This document shows, piece by piece, positions 15,996 through 25,760 of a stretch of DNA of 35,706 nt (positions within the stretch are counted from its first letter, which is position 1; each line of letters starts with the position of its first letter). The stretch covers positions 1-35,706 of the forward strand of contig CANGHE010000004.1 in NCBI GenBank assembly GCA_947453545.1, in the 5' to 3' direction. A program made the translations under genes and the position numbers. Below the pieces are notes generated by a model. It saw only the letters and a list, made by a program, of their open reading frames with translations, did not search any database and was not told the origin of the DNA. The DNA is from Flavobacteriia bacterium. GTDB taxonomy: Bacteria; Bacteroidota; Bacteroidia; Flavobacteriales_D; Crocinitomicaceae.

Positions 15996-16730
15996 ATGAC
16001 AAAACCTGATATAAGCATATTTTTTCCCGTTTATAATGACGAAAAAACAATTGAAATTATGGTAGAAAAATGTCTGAACGTATTATCAGATGTTGCAAAC
16101 CAATACGAAATTATCATCATTAATGACGGTAGCCCAGATAAAAGTGGAAAAATTGCGGACAAAATAGCACTTAAAAATCCACTGGTGAAAGTAATTCATC
16201 ATGAAATCAATCAAGGGTATGGGGCAGCAATCAAGTCAGGATTTCAAAACTCTCGTTATAATTGGGTTTGTTTTACAGATGGTGATGATGAATATGATAT
16301 CAATGACCTTAGAAAAATGATAAAATTAAATGAGTATTATGACCTTATTATTACATTTCGATATGTGAAATTATATTCTACTCTTCGTGTATTCATTTCT
16401 AGCGTATACAATAAGCTATTTAGAATTGTTTTTAGAACTAATTACCGGGATATTAGTACAGGTCTTCGACTAATGAAAAAGGACGTATTCGAAGAGCTAA
16501 CTATTATTTCTGATAGTCCGTTTATTGGTGCGGAGATTACGTTAAGAACAATGCTAAAAGGATATAGAGTTGGAGAAATGGGAATTCAAACTTTTCCAAG
16601 GGAATTTGGTAAAGGTGCATCAGTCTCCCCCAAAAACATTCTTCGTACAATAAAAGATATGAGAAAAGTATACTCAAATATTTTTTCATCAACTTATGAG
16701 TTGCCTCAAAATCGAAATAGAATAAATTAA
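15996..16730 (+). CDS. GT2, polyprenyl-phosphate sugar synthase-like
   Basis: This is a 244-residue GT-A glycosyltransferase similar to dolichyl/polyprenyl-phosphate mannose synthases. It shows ISIFFPVYND near the N-terminus, IIINDGSPDKS, NQGYGAAIKSGF and the metal-binding FTDGDDEYD at about 93-101. There is no C-terminal membrane segment, unlike GtrB or ArnC. I chose the ATG at 15996 over 15948 because the extra 16 residues overlap the PIG-L gene and precede the conserved first strand. It is followed after 2 bp by a multi-span GT-C-like protein; the pair fits synthesis of a polyprenyl-P-sugar and its use outside the membrane. Confidence 0.88.
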   Translation: MTKPDISIFFPVYNDEKTIEIMVEKCLNVLSDVANQYEIIIINDGSPDKSGKIADKIALKNPLVKVIHHEINQGYGAAIKSGFQNSRYNWVCFTDGDDEYDINDLRKMIKLNEYYDLIITFRYVKLYSTLRVFISSVYNKLFRIVFRTNYRDISTGLRLMKKDVFEELTIISDSPFIGAEITLRTMLKGYRVGEMGIQTFPREFGKGASVSPKNILRTIKDMRKVYSNIFSSTYELPQNRNRIN

Positions 16731-16732
16731 AT

Positions 16733-18220
16733 ATGGGATTTCAAAACTTTTCTATAAAAAAAATAATAAATACGTTTTTAACGATTTGGTTAATTATTAT
16801 ATTAATTTATCGTATTATTATTTGTTTTAGTTATAAAACAGAATTGAGTAATGGAGAATCAAATAATATTTGGAAAGCAATTAACATATCTGTCGGTAAA
16901 CCAATATATAACAATCCTGAAAAATTACCTCTTGAAATTTTTCAATACACTCCATTATCTATTATTCCTTTATCAGGAATTGCATGCCTATTTGATGAAA
17001 ATTCCACATATTATGTCCACTATATAACTATTTGTGGAAGATTAATACAACTGTTATTCAACATAATAATGTTATACTTTATTTATAAACTTTGTCATCA
17101 ATTTATTAGAATTGATAAACAAATTTCATACTTTATTTCTATAATATCACTTACACTTTTAACACATCCTGCATTTGCAATACGCCCTGATTCTATGTTG
17201 ATTTTATTTATAATTATAACAATATATACATTTACATTTTTTTTAAACTCTGACAACAAAATAATACCAGTTATTATAGGTATATTTATTACATTCTGCT
17301 TCTTTATTAAGCAAGATGGAATTTTTATTTCGATACCATTGGGTTTGTTCTTAATCATAGAAAGAAAATGGAGAAAAATGTTTATTCTTTCAGGGTATTC
17401 ATTAATTATCTTTTCAATTACAATAATTACATCTCAAATCATATTTGGAAACTTTTTAATGCCCAATATAATTAAAGGTTTAAACAATCCAATTTCATAC
17501 AAGCAACTAATATCTGTTTTCGATAGGGCATATAGTTTTTATGCGATTCACATAGTAATAGGTCTTACATTAACAATCTTTTATTTAACAAAAAAATACT
17601 CGAAATTAAAATTAATTTCAATATTATCATTATTTTATTTCATCTTGGCAATTACCACTTCAATTAAATTGGGATCATGGGTGAATTATTACACACCTTT
17701 CATCTTATTTTCTACAATATTGATAATTTATTTTTTAAAAAATATAAAAATAAACAACTCTAATAAAATCCTACCACTAAATGCTATAGTTAGTATTTCT
17801 ATGTTTTCTATGTTAAGTTTACTTTTTACTTTCAAACAAATTTATACTTACACTTCACCATATATCTCAAATTACAATTTCTACAAGAGACAATATCTGA
17901 AATCTGAAGGTGTCTGTGAGCAATTAAAGACTCAATATAAGATCAAAAGATCAGATTCTATACTAACAATAAGTCCCTTAGATAAAATGTTTTTAGCTTC
18001 TAACTCTATTTTAGTTAATATAGAATATTATCATTTATCAGACTTCAATTACACTAATTTTAAAAATAAAAGAAATAAAGGAATAAGCTATATTTTGTTA
18101 AGAAAAAACGAATTAATTTGGTTAAAACATTTATCAACTATATTTAACATTGATTTATCTGATTATAAAAGCAAAAACATAATGAACTATATACTTTTAA
18201 CACCTAAAACATTAATATGA
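16733..18220 (+). CDS. Multi-span GT-C-like glycosyltransferase
   Basis: This is a 495-residue membrane protein with about ten hydrophobic segments and a C-terminal soluble tail of about 110 residues. The first external loop has NGESNNIWKAI followed by a GKPIYNNP...FQYTPL pattern, as in GT39/GT87-like GT-C enzymes where an acidic residue (Glu42 here) is catalytic; IRPDS and FFIKQDG are further typical loops. It probably transfers a sugar from polyprenyl phosphate on the periplasmic side, fed by the GT2 just upstream. The TGA stop overlaps the next ATG (ATGA). The gene is very rich in A+T. Confidence 0.78.
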   Translation: MGFQNFSIKKIINTFLTIWLIIILIYRIIICFSYKTELSNGESNNIWKAINISVGKPIYNNPEKLPLEIFQYTPLSIIPLSGIACLFDENSTYYVHYITICGRLIQLLFNIIMLYFIYKLCHQFIRIDKQISYFISIISLTLLTHPAFAIRPDSMLILFIIITIYTFTFFLNSDNKIIPVIIGIFITFCFFIKQDGIFISIPLGLFLIIERKWRKMFILSGYSLIIFSITIITSQIIFGNFLMPNIIKGLNNPISYKQLISVFDRAYSFYAIHIVIGLTLTIFYLTKKYSKLKLISILSLFYFILAITTSIKLGSWVNYYTPFILFSTILIIYFLKNIKINNSNKILPLNAIVSISMFSMLSLLFTFKQIYTYTSPYISNYNFYKRQYLKSEGVCEQLKTQYKIKRSDSILTISPLDKMFLASNSILVNIEYYHLSDFNYTNFKNKRNKGISYILLRKNELIWLKHLSTIFNIDLSDYKSKNIMNYILLTPKTLI

Positions 18221-18855
18221 ATTATCATGACACAAGATTTATATTTGATAAATCTAGAACTAAAGTTTGGAAGGCAATTAATGAGTATCTTCAAAAATAC
18301 ATCACAAATACGTCAAAAGTATTAGATATTGGTTGTGGCTATGGTGATTTTATAAATGGTATTGTGGCTTCTGAAAAGTATGCAATTGATTTAAATCCAG
18401 AAATGAAAAAACACATAGACATTGAAAATGTTAGCTTTCACGACCAATCTGTATTAGCACCATTCAATTCAGTCTCAAATAAAGTTGATGTTATTTTTGC
18501 TAGTAATTTATTTGAACATTTTAATGATGAAGAACTTATAATTCTAATTGAAAATATAAAAAACAAATTAATATCAGGTGGAAAACTTATACTTATTCAA
18601 CCTAATTATTACTATGCTTATAAAGAATATTGGGACGATTATACTCACAAAAAGGCATTTAGCCATAATTCCATAAATGATTTTTTAATCGCTAACAACT
18701 TCAGAATAATTAATCTTGAACATAAATTCATCCCTTTTAGTTTAAAGTCAAAGTTGCCAAAATCATATTTTTTGACAAAAATTTATTTAAAAACTAATTT
18801 TAGAATTTTCGCTAAACAAATGTTAGTTGTAGCTAAGTTAAATGAACTTAATTAA
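18217..18855 (+). CDS. SAM-dependent class I methyltransferase
   Basis: This is a 212-residue Rossmann methyltransferase with motif I VLDIGCGYGDF at 35-45, a DLNPEM acidic loop after strand 2, and the SNLFEHF motif of the Methyltransf_11 type. It is coupled to the GT-C gene by ATGA. It most likely O-methylates a sugar of the glycan, perhaps after transfer; the substrate is unknown. It is the last gene before a spacer with its own possible promoter. Confidence 0.85.
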   Translation: MNYHDTRFIFDKSRTKVWKAINEYLQKYITNTSKVLDIGCGYGDFINGIVASEKYAIDLNPEMKKHIDIENVSFHDQSVLAPFNSVSNKVDVIFASNLFEHFNDEELIILIENIKNKLISGGKLILIQPNYYYAYKEYWDDYTHKKAFSHNSINDFLIANNFRIINLEHKFIPFSLKSKLPKSYFLTKIYLKTNFRIFAKQMLVVAKLNELN

Positions 18856-18859
18856 TTAT

Positions 18860-18900
18860 TATATTTAAATTCTGTCTGAAAAGTGGGAAGGTTACACTTT
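18860..18900 (+). promoter_or_regulatory. Possible promoter and small hairpin before the truncated FkbM gene
   Basis: TATATTTA at 18860-18867 matches the -7 box seen before the FISUMP gene. It is followed by a six-base inverted repeat, AAAGTG at 18880-18885 and CACTTT at 18895-18900. No T-run follows, so a terminator is unlikely. Evidence is weak for both elements. Confidence 0.25.
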
Positions 18901-18928
18901 CACTTAAAAAGTTACTCCTTTAATTAAA

Positions 18929-19411
18929 ATGAAACATTCCTTGTACAAACTTCTCATTAAATCATTGGAAAATCTTCTTTTTAAAAAATTAGTCTTTGAA
19001 ATTATCAAGAAAAATGAAGTCTTGACAAATAAATTATACAAAGATTTAAAATGTAAGGGTGATTTTAATGTAGATGTTGAGGAAGATAAAAAATTTGTCC
19101 TTCATCATTTTGGAGGTAGAATTGAAAATGAAACGTATTGGAAAGGGCTATTTAATACCTTTGAGCACGAAATGGGTTGGATTTGGATTATGTTGAGCAA
19201 AAAGAGTCACGTAATTCTTGATATTGGTGCAAATACTGGCATTTATAGTTTGGTTGCAAAAACAGTAAATCCATCGTCCGAAATTTATGCCTTTGAACCT
19301 TCAAGAAATACGTTAGAAATGGTGCCTTTAAAATGGAACTATATACTGTGTCCAAACGACAAAATTATTGAATTTGAAAATGAATTTCAAAATTCCATTA
19401 AAAATGCATAA
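18929..19411 (+). pseudogene. C-terminally truncated FkbM-family methyltransferase
   Basis: This is a 160-residue frame with the start of an FkbM methyltransferase: a helical N-terminal part, HVILDIGANTGIYSLVA at about 94-110 (SAM motif I) and EIYAFEPSRNT at 118-128 (motif II). After about residue 129 the sequence no longer resembles the family, and it ends 30 residues later. FkbM proteins normally continue for another 100 or more residues with an (I/M)D(V/A)xGxE motif, which is absent. The stop lies inside the next gene, so no remainder follows; a deletion or recombination joined it to the GT2. It is probably inactive, though a short expressed remnant cannot be excluded. Confidence 0.7.
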
Positions 19412-20426
19412 TCCTCACATATCTGTCCTTTTACCTGTTTATAATTGTGAGAAGTACATTTCTACAGCAATTCAAAGTATCCTTGATCAAACATACAGTA
19501 ATTTTGAATTAATTATCATCAATGATTGTTCAACTGACAATTCAGAAAAAGAAATTAATGCTTTCAATGACCCACGGATTAAGTATCACAAAAATCTTGA
19601 AAATCTAAAATTAATACAAACATTAAATATTGGCATTCAATTATCCAAAGGAGAATATATCGCTCGGATGGATGCAGATGATATTTCATATCCTGAAAGA
19701 TTTGAAAAACAGATCAATTATTTAGAGAAAAATAAAGACGTTGGTGTATTAGGCACTTCATTTAAGCTATTGAAGGAGAACAGTTTAAATGATAATAGGT
19801 TTGATGGAATTAAAAAAGTAAAATATCCTTTAAACTCTGAAGAAATCGCATTTGAATTGATCTACAATAATGTAATATTACACCCTTCTGTGATGTTTCG
19901 AAAATCTATTTTTGACCAACATAAAACATTGTACAATATAGAATATACACACGCTGAAGAATACTACTTATGGACAGAATTAATTCTAAAAACAAAATTC
20001 TCCAATTTAGAAGATTGTCTATTAGAATATAGGGTTCATGATTCACAAATTAGCAATAATTATTCTGAAATTCAATTGATTAAAACTTTAGAAATTCAGA
20101 GAAAATACTTGAATAGATTAGGTTTTAATTTTAATCAATTCGAGACAAAACTATTAATAGAATTTCTACAGAGTAAAGAGTTAAAAAATGAAGAGATAAG
20201 AACATTAATAGGTATCCTAAACGATTTCGTATTCAAATTACCATATTTAACTATACTAGATCATAAACATTCTTTATCAATAATTCTTAAAAAGTTAAAA
20301 AACATAATTATCAATTGCAAAACTTTTAATATACAAGATTTTTATAGCAACAAATTAATTCAGAGAATTTTTTTAGATTTAACAATCAAACAAAAAATAT
20401 CATTTTTAAGAAAACAAAAAATATGA
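19404..20426 (+). CDS. Glycosyltransferase family 2
   Basis: This is a 340-residue GT-A glycosyltransferase: ISVLLPVYNCEKYI at the N-terminus, IIINDCSTDNS, and the metal motif RMDADD at about 88-93, then an acceptor-domain HAEEYYLW region. It resembles O-antigen GT2 enzymes that add rhamnose, galactose or GlcNAc; the donor is not predictable. I chose the ATG at 19404 (MHNPHISVLLP) rather than 19368, since the family begins just before the first strand. It overlaps the truncated FkbM by 8 bp and the next methyltransferase by 4 bp (ATGA). Confidence 0.88.
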   Translation: MHNPHISVLLPVYNCEKYISTAIQSILDQTYSNFELIIINDCSTDNSEKEINAFNDPRIKYHKNLENLKLIQTLNIGIQLSKGEYIARMDADDISYPERFEKQINYLEKNKDVGVLGTSFKLLKENSLNDNRFDGIKKVKYPLNSEEIAFELIYNNVILHPSVMFRKSIFDQHKTLYNIEYTHAEEYYLWTELILKTKFSNLEDCLLEYRVHDSQISNNYSEIQLIKTLEIQRKYLNRLGFNFNQFETKLLIEFLQSKELKNEEIRTLIGILNDFVFKLPYLTILDHKHSLSIILKKLKNIIINCKTFNIQDFYSNKLIQRIFLDLTIKQKISFLRKQKI

Positions 20427-21235
20427 AATTATTAAATTTAGGATGTGGTGCAGTGTTTTCAAAAGAAAAAAATTGGACGAATATAGATTTCTATTCATCT
20501 TCTCAATTCGTTTCCTCTCACAATTTATTACAAGGAATACCATTTCCTGATTCAAATTTTGATGTAATTTATCACTCACATGTATTAGAGCATTTTACAA
20601 AGCATGAAGCTTTAATCTTTTTAAAAGAATGTTTTAGGGTTTTAAAACCAAATGGAATAATTCGAGTTGTAGTGCCAGATTTAGAAGGAATTATCCATGA
20701 ATATTTGACTAATTTAAACTTATTAAAAGAAAATCCAAATGATGAAATAATAGCACAAAAGTATAATTGGATTATGTTAGAGTTATTAGATCAATTAACT
20801 AGGAACTATAATGGAGGTGAAATGGGGAGATTTTTAATAAAAAAAGACTTAAAAATATTAGATTATATAATTGAAAGAGTAGGTAATGAGGCTGTAAAAT
20901 ATAGAGAATGGAAACTATCACAAGACAGTGAAAAGATAAAATCTAATAAAACAAACGATAGGTCTTCATTTACTTTTTTTAAAAAAAGAAAAAAGGAAAA
21001 TGCACCTTCAGTGTATGATGAAATTGGAAAATTTAGACTTAGTGGAGAAGTACATCAATGGATGTATGATCAATTTTCCTTAAAGCAATTGATTCATGAA
21101 GCTGGGTTTAACGAAATATCTAAAAATGATGCGTTTTCTAGCCAAATTCCAAATTGGAATTCGTACAATCTCGACACCATTGAAGGATCAATAAGAAAGC
21201 CAGATTCTTTATTTATGGAGGCATTAAAAAACTAA
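20423..21235 (+). CDS. SAM-dependent methyltransferase (Methyltransf_11 type)
   Basis: This is a 270-residue protein that begins directly with the SAM motif LLNLGCG (residues 3-9), followed by IPFPDSNFDVIYHSHVLEHF at about 39-58 and a FRVLKPNGIIRVVVPDLEG strand. This layout is common in glycan-locus methyltransferases of Bacteroidota and Cyanobacteria. A basic linker (FFKKRKKEN, about residue 190) is inserted in the second half, before the conserved EVHQWMYD region. It is coupled to the GT2 upstream and lies 4 bp before the next membrane protein. The substrate is probably a glycan sugar. Confidence 0.85.
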   Translation: MKLLNLGCGAVFSKEKNWTNIDFYSSSQFVSSHNLLQGIPFPDSNFDVIYHSHVLEHFTKHEALIFLKECFRVLKPNGIIRVVVPDLEGIIHEYLTNLNLLKENPNDEIIAQKYNWIMLELLDQLTRNYNGGEMGRFLIKKDLKILDYIIERVGNEAVKYREWKLSQDSEKIKSNKTNDRSSFTFFKKRKKENAPSVYDEIGKFRLSGEVHQWMYDQFSLKQLIHEAGFNEISKNDAFSSQIPNWNSYNLDTIEGSIRKPDSLFMEALKN

Positions 21236-21239
21236 CAAA

Positions 21240-23186
21240 ATGGGGATACTTATATTATTTGTTGCATTTTACCTGATTTTATCACACAATCTTAGCTTGT
21301 CTGGTAAAATGAGTTTTGACTTTTCATTTTTAAAATCAACATTAATTCTTTCAGGTCTTATCGTTTTTTCAACAGAATTTTTAAGTTTACTTCATTGTTT
21401 TAATTTCAATGGTGTTGGAATATTTTGGATAAGTATTATCACCTTTGAAATAATAATACATAAACAAAAAAAAATCAACTTTTTTTATTGTTTTAATCAT
21501 TTTAAGAAAAATATTTCAATCTTTTTCTCTTCACAAAAGCTTACATATAAAGTTTTACTTATTTCCATTTCAATTTTATTAGTTCTTATACTTGTCCAAG
21601 GATTAATATACCCACCTAACAACTGGGATTCAATGACTTACCACTTACCAAGAGTTATGCATTGGATACAAAATGAAAGTACAAACAACTATGCAACTAA
21701 TATTACTAGACAAATATACTCTCCCCCGTTTTCAGAATATTCAATTGCTCAAATAATCATCCTTACTGGCAATGATAAACTATCTAATACTGTTCAATAT
21801 TTCTATTTTTTAAGTGCTATAGTAGCTTGTGTTTTAATATTAAAATTATTTACAAAAAATATTAAAATTATTTCATTATTAGTTATTCTATCTGCTACTA
21901 TTCCAGAAGCAATTTTACAAGCAAGTAGCACACAAAATGATATTGTACATTCTTTCTTTGTCTTATCTACCTTATATTTTGGATTACTTACTATTAAAAA
22001 TTCTAAAGTAGATAATTTTTTCTTCTCGGGATTGTCTGCAGGAATTGGTCTATTAAGTAAAATAATTGCTTACTTCTATATTCCAATAATATTGATATTC
22101 CTCTCGATTGTATTGATTTATAAAAATTATAACCGATTATTATTTGTAATAAAAAAACTTTCATTTATAGCTTTAATAATAATAATTGTAAACTCAGCCT
22201 TCACTTTAAAAAAAATTCACTTCAATAACCAAATAAGTGGAACTACTCAAGATATAGACAAAGGAATTACATTTGAAAAATATTCTCCTACTATTCTCTT
22301 ATCAACTGATATCAAAAATATTTGTCTTCATTTTGACAAGTTTTTTGTAAGAGATCTAGGGAATAAAGTTGCAGAAAAATCACATTTACTCCTAAATTTA
22401 AACATTAATGAACCTGGCACAAATGTTTTTGATTATAAATATGATGCAACCCATGATTGGAAAAATCATGAAGATTCACAAGCAAATTTTATACATCTTC
22501 TTTTATTTTTTGTTGCTATTCTAGCTTTCTTAAGAATGTTAATCCAAGGAAAAAGAAAAATAATTTCAATAGAATCAACCTTATTAATTATTCTTTTTTT
22601 ACAATTTAATTTTCTGAATTTAATAATCCGTTGGGAACCTTGGAATTCGCGAATACACACCCCTTTGTTTTTTGAAATAAATCTATTTATCGTCCTAATT
22701 TTTAAAGACTTTCAAAGAATGAAATTCATGCAATATAGTGTGTTAATTTTATGTATTTGTTACGGATTATTCCTTAGTATTTTCAACTATTCGAGGCCAT
22801 TTATTACATCAAAAAAATATACATCATCGATACAAATTAACGATACAAGGTATGACAAATACTTTACTAATAGAATGTGGGTAAAAGATGAATATTCCAG
22901 TTTTGTTAATTTACTCAATAAAGAAGAAAAAAAAATCAACGTAGGATTTATTTCGCACATTGATGGATGGGAATATCCTATACAAGTAGTTCAATTTAAT
23001 AAACCTAACATTCATTTTGACTATATCAAAATAAATAATTCTTCTGTCAAATACCTCAAAAAAAAGAAATATAAGTACATCTATTCGTCTTACCTGAATA
23101 AGAAGTTGTTATACTACAATAATAATAAATTTGAAAATATATTTACAAAAAATAAAAATATATTTGTTTATGAAAGAGAAAATTAA
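21240..23186 (+). CDS. Multi-span GT-C-like (GT39/ArnT-type) glycosyltransferase
   Basis: This is a 648-residue membrane protein with about twelve hydrophobic segments and a C-terminal soluble part of about 130 residues. The first large loop carries YPPNNWDSMTYHLPRVMHW around 124-142, with Asp130 and His135, then SPPFSEY, a pattern of ArnT/PMT-like GT-C enzymes that use polyprenyl-phosphate sugars. The loop with QASSTQNDI is also typical. It is the last gene of the plus-strand block and faces a convergent gene. I am confident of the fold; donor and acceptor are unknown. Confidence 0.82.
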   Translation: MGILILFVAFYLILSHNLSLSGKMSFDFSFLKSTLILSGLIVFSTEFLSLLHCFNFNGVGIFWISIITFEIIIHKQKKINFFYCFNHFKKNISIFFSSQKLTYKVLLISISILLVLILVQGLIYPPNNWDSMTYHLPRVMHWIQNESTNNYATNITRQIYSPPFSEYSIAQIIILTGNDKLSNTVQYFYFLSAIVACVLILKLFTKNIKIISLLVILSATIPEAILQASSTQNDIVHSFFVLSTLYFGLLTIKNSKVDNFFFSGLSAGIGLLSKIIAYFYIPIILIFLSIVLIYKNYNRLLFVIKKLSFIALIIIIVNSAFTLKKIHFNNQISGTTQDIDKGITFEKYSPTILLSTDIKNICLHFDKFFVRDLGNKVAEKSHLLLNLNINEPGTNVFDYKYDATHDWKNHEDSQANFIHLLLFFVAILAFLRMLIQGKRKIISIESTLLIILFLQFNFLNLIIRWEPWNSRIHTPLFFEINLFIVLIFKDFQRMKFMQYSVLILCICYGLFLSIFNYSRPFITSKKYTSSIQINDTRYDKYFTNRMWVKDEYSSFVNLLNKEEKKINVGFISHIDGWEYPIQVVQFNKPNIHFDYIKINNSSVKYLKKKKYKYIYSSYLNKKLLYYNNNKFENIFTKNKNIFVYEREN

Positions 23187-23195
23187 CTGCAAAAT

Positions 23196-23220
23196 AGGTT
23201 ATAGTTGATCGAATTAACCT
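23196..23220. terminator. Possible bidirectional terminator between convergent genes
   Basis: AGGTTA (23196-23201) and TAACCT (23215-23220) form a six-base stem with a 13-base loop in the 47-bp gap between convergent genes. On the minus strand it is followed by ATTTT; there is no long T-run, so support is modest. Confidence 0.3.
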
Positions 23221-23233
23221 GCATAAAACTAGA

Positions 23234-24127
23234 CTATAATCTTATCCATTGATTCGGAATCAAATCATGAGTTTGATTTTGCATTTCTTGGATTTTAAAC
23301 CATTGTTTTGGAGCAATTACTATTTTATCTGAATTATTGTTTAACCAAGCTCCCCACCAACTAAATGAACTGTTCGCTATTATATTGTGAGCACAATATG
23401 ACATTAACATGAGTTCTTCAATATCTGAATCAAGATTTTCCACAAATACGCAATTAGAAAGTTGACCAAACTCAACTTTCACAAAATCTTTATCATCTGA
23501 AAAAATAAAAAAAACTGGTTTAACTACTTCATCTTGAATTTTCTGAATTGCTTTAAAGTAATAATTTAAATCACATAGGCCGTGATAAGCAGTAGTTTCA
23601 GGATTTTGAACATAATCACCTCTTCGAACATGAACAGAAATTGAAACCTTGGATCTAAGAATCTGTTCTTTGTATCTATTGGCTTCAATTCCAAGTCGAT
23701 TTTTCAGCTTGAAATCTTTTAATATTTCGTTTCTATATTTTTCGAAATATTTGGCACTTTGCCAATATCCCTCCAAATAAACAGATTGATTTGGAATCTT
23801 TGAAACTGTTTCATTGTATGAAAATTTTAACTCTTTGATATGTGGGAAGTAATAATTCGGAATTGGCTTTCTTTTCAACTTGAATAAAAGCCTTATTTTC
23901 AAACTTGGTTTAGATTTTTTTACACTATCAATTACTCCTCTATCAGCAATTTTTGGACTTATATTAAAAGCATCTAGTTCATAATCACGCAAAGAATCCC
24001 ATTCATAAGAATAAATATCCAAGTAAAGATCGGAATGAAATTGTAAAGATAAGGATCTTGCAAATGCATATTGAAACATCTGATTACCAATACCTCCTGT
24101 TAATTGAGTAATTATCACTTTAACCAA
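23234..24127 (-). CDS. Alpha-1,2-fucosyltransferase-like protein (GT11)
   Basis: This is a 297-residue GT11 enzyme, which transfers L-fucose from GDP-fucose to galactose-type acceptors. Family motifs are clear: GGIGNQMFQYA at 11-21, VHVRRGDY at 165-172 (GDP-Fuc binding) and NSSFSWWGAWLN at 252-263. Length is normal. It is the last gene of the minus-strand block and overlaps the upstream FkbM gene by 13 bp. No GDP-fucose synthesis genes are in the window, so the donor must come from elsewhere. Another GDP-6-deoxyhexose donor is possible. Confidence 0.92.
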   Translation of the reverse strand: MVKVIITQLTGGIGNQMFQYAFARSLSLQFHSDLYLDIYSYEWDSLRDYELDAFNISPKIADRGVIDSVKKSKPSLKIRLLFKLKRKPIPNYYFPHIKELKFSYNETVSKIPNQSVYLEGYWQSAKYFEKYRNEILKDFKLKNRLGIEANRYKEQILRSKVSISVHVRRGDYVQNPETTAYHGLCDLNYYFKAIQKIQDEVVKPVFFIFSDDKDFVKVEFGQLSNCVFVENLDSDIEELMLMSYCAHNIIANSSFSWWGAWLNNNSDKIVIAPKQWFKIQEMQNQTHDLIPNQWIRL

Positions 24128-24843
24128 AAATCTTTACGAACAAATATCGAATTAATATTTGTGTCTGCATACAAAAGATATCCTTGTGAAATAATATGGT
24201 TAATTAGCTTATCATTTTTAATTCCACTACCATCTAATTCATAACTAACAGATTCGACACAAAAAACCTCTGGTTTGTATTTTTGAAAATCAAAACTTTG
24301 AACTAATTCAAAATCCATTCCCTCTGCATCAATAAATACTAAATTAGGGGCTTTATTATGAAAGTGTTTTTCAATAATTCCATTAATGGTTATGACAGAT
24401 ATAGGGGTTTCTTTATGTATATAATGACCTTTTTCTGACATATTTAATGCAGCTTCCTTTGAAAATGTATTTAATTCTGGTGTATCTAATTCATAATAAA
24501 TCATTTCTCCTTCTTTTGGAGCAACACCAGAAGGTATACTTATATCAAATGGACGAATTTTTAAAAACCTTTCTATCATTTTAGGATTTGGTTCAATATT
24601 AACTCCTCTACATCCTCTTTGATAGAAAATATATGTATTATTTAAATATAAAGGATGGTTGGCTCCTATATCTAAATAAGAAATATCTTTAATACCTCTT
24701 GCATTGAAAATATAATCAACAATCAAATCTTCTCCACTTTGAGAAAACGATTTTTTTTCAGCATTTAAGTAATCATGACGTTCATTCAACGTTTTATTAC
24801 TTTTAGAATGCGACAAAATATTTTTTAACTTATTTAAAATCAT
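24115..24843 (-). CDS. FkbM-family methyltransferase (second module)
   Basis: This is a 242-residue methyltransferase with SQSGEDLIVDYIF, then YLDIGANHPLY (56-66), NIEPNP after strand 2, and FIDAEGMDFEL (170-180), the full FkbM pattern. It is complete, unlike the gene at 18929. It belongs to the version with an SQxGED N-terminal motif common in cell-surface glycan loci. It lies 9 bp after a GT2 and overlaps the fucosyltransferase. The probable role is O-methylation of a sugar in the chain or at its end. Confidence 0.88.
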   Translation of the reverse strand: MILNKLKNILSHSKSNKTLNERHDYLNAEKKSFSQSGEDLIVDYIFNARGIKDISYLDIGANHPLYLNNTYIFYQRGCRGVNIEPNPKMIERFLKIRPFDISIPSGVAPKEGEMIYYELDTPELNTFSKEAALNMSEKGHYIHKETPISVITINGIIEKHFHNKAPNLVFIDAEGMDFELVQSFDFQKYKPEVFCVESVSYELDGSGIKNDKLINHIISQGYLLYADTNINSIFVRKDFWLK

Positions 24844-24852
24844 ATTAGTATG

Positions 24853-25683
24853 TTATCTTTTTAAAAAACTTCCAAAAACAATTTTTAAGTAAGTTTTCAT
24901 GAAATTTGTTGCATGAACTTGACTTAAATATTTATTCATCAAATGTATAACATAAAGTCTTTGAGTAAATTTAATTAATTTCTTGTATTTATGATAAATT
25001 ATACTCAATTCTTTTATATTTAAGTCATAATCATCGATACAACGATTAGTGATATTACTGTCATCTAAAAAAGTACAATATAGCTTTGTTGAAATAAATT
25101 TTAGTCTATAAGATGCAGCGAACAGTTGAAGATAAAAATCGACATCTACAAGCCATATTAGACGCTCATCAAATTTAATTCCATTGTTGGGGAAAATTAT
25201 AGATGATGGTCCTCCAATAAAGTTCGCTTTTAAAATATAAAATGGATTATTCATCAATTTTTCCAATTCCTCTAAATCAGGAATATGATTTGAGAGTTGA
25301 CCATTACGAATTGTTTCAGCAGACGAAAAAACAAAAGATTTATTATCATTTTTAATTTGGTCAATGCATAATTCAAGAGCTTTGGGATGGATTAACCAAT
25401 CATCATGGTGAAGTATTTTTATATATCTACCTTTAGCTTTAGACATAGCATAATTCCAATTTTTAGGAGACCCTAAAGAAGGCGAGTTTCTAAAATATTG
25501 AATAGAAACACCTTTGGAAATGTTTTTTTCAACCAAATCTTTTGTTTCATCATTTGTACTATCATCAGAAATGATAATTTCGAAATTTTTAAACGATTGA
25601 CTTAAAACAGAATCTATTACCTTTTGTAAATTCTTAATATTATTAAAAGTTGGGATACAAATACTTATTAAATCGCTTTCCAT
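24853..25683 (-). CDS. Glycosyltransferase family 2 (second module)
   Basis: This is a 276-residue GT-A glycosyltransferase with ISICIPTFNN, EIIISDDSTNDET, SPSLGSPKNWNYAM and LHHDDW (91-96) in the position of the DXD motif. It is a clear paralogue of the gene at 26512-27342, with the same length, the same HHD(D/E)W motif, and the same F(I)GGPSS and LVDVDFYLQL blocks. It is separated from the first GT2-FkbM pair by a 77-bp spacer. A distinct donor or linkage from its paralogue is likely, but which one cannot be read from the sequence. Confidence 0.88.
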   Translation of the reverse strand: MESDLISICIPTFNNIKNLQKVIDSVLSQSFKNFEIIISDDSTNDETKDLVEKNISKGVSIQYFRNSPSLGSPKNWNYAMSKAKGRYIKILHHDDWLIHPKALELCIDQIKNDNKSFVFSSAETIRNGQLSNHIPDLEELEKLMNNPFYILKANFIGGPSSIIFPNNGIKFDERLIWLVDVDFYLQLFAASYRLKFISTKLYCTFLDDSNITNRCIDDYDLNIKELSIIYHKYKKLIKFTQRLYVIHLMNKYLSQVHATNFMKTYLKIVFGSFLKR

Positions 25684-25760
25684 TAAAATAAACGTAGATA
25701 TAATTGAAGATTACAAGTAAATTTTAATAATATAAATAAACATTCATCTGAAGAAAAATA

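Noticed and set aside
18880-18900. Rho-independent terminator after the methyltransferase at 18217
   Set aside because: Only a six-base stem and no T-run follows it.
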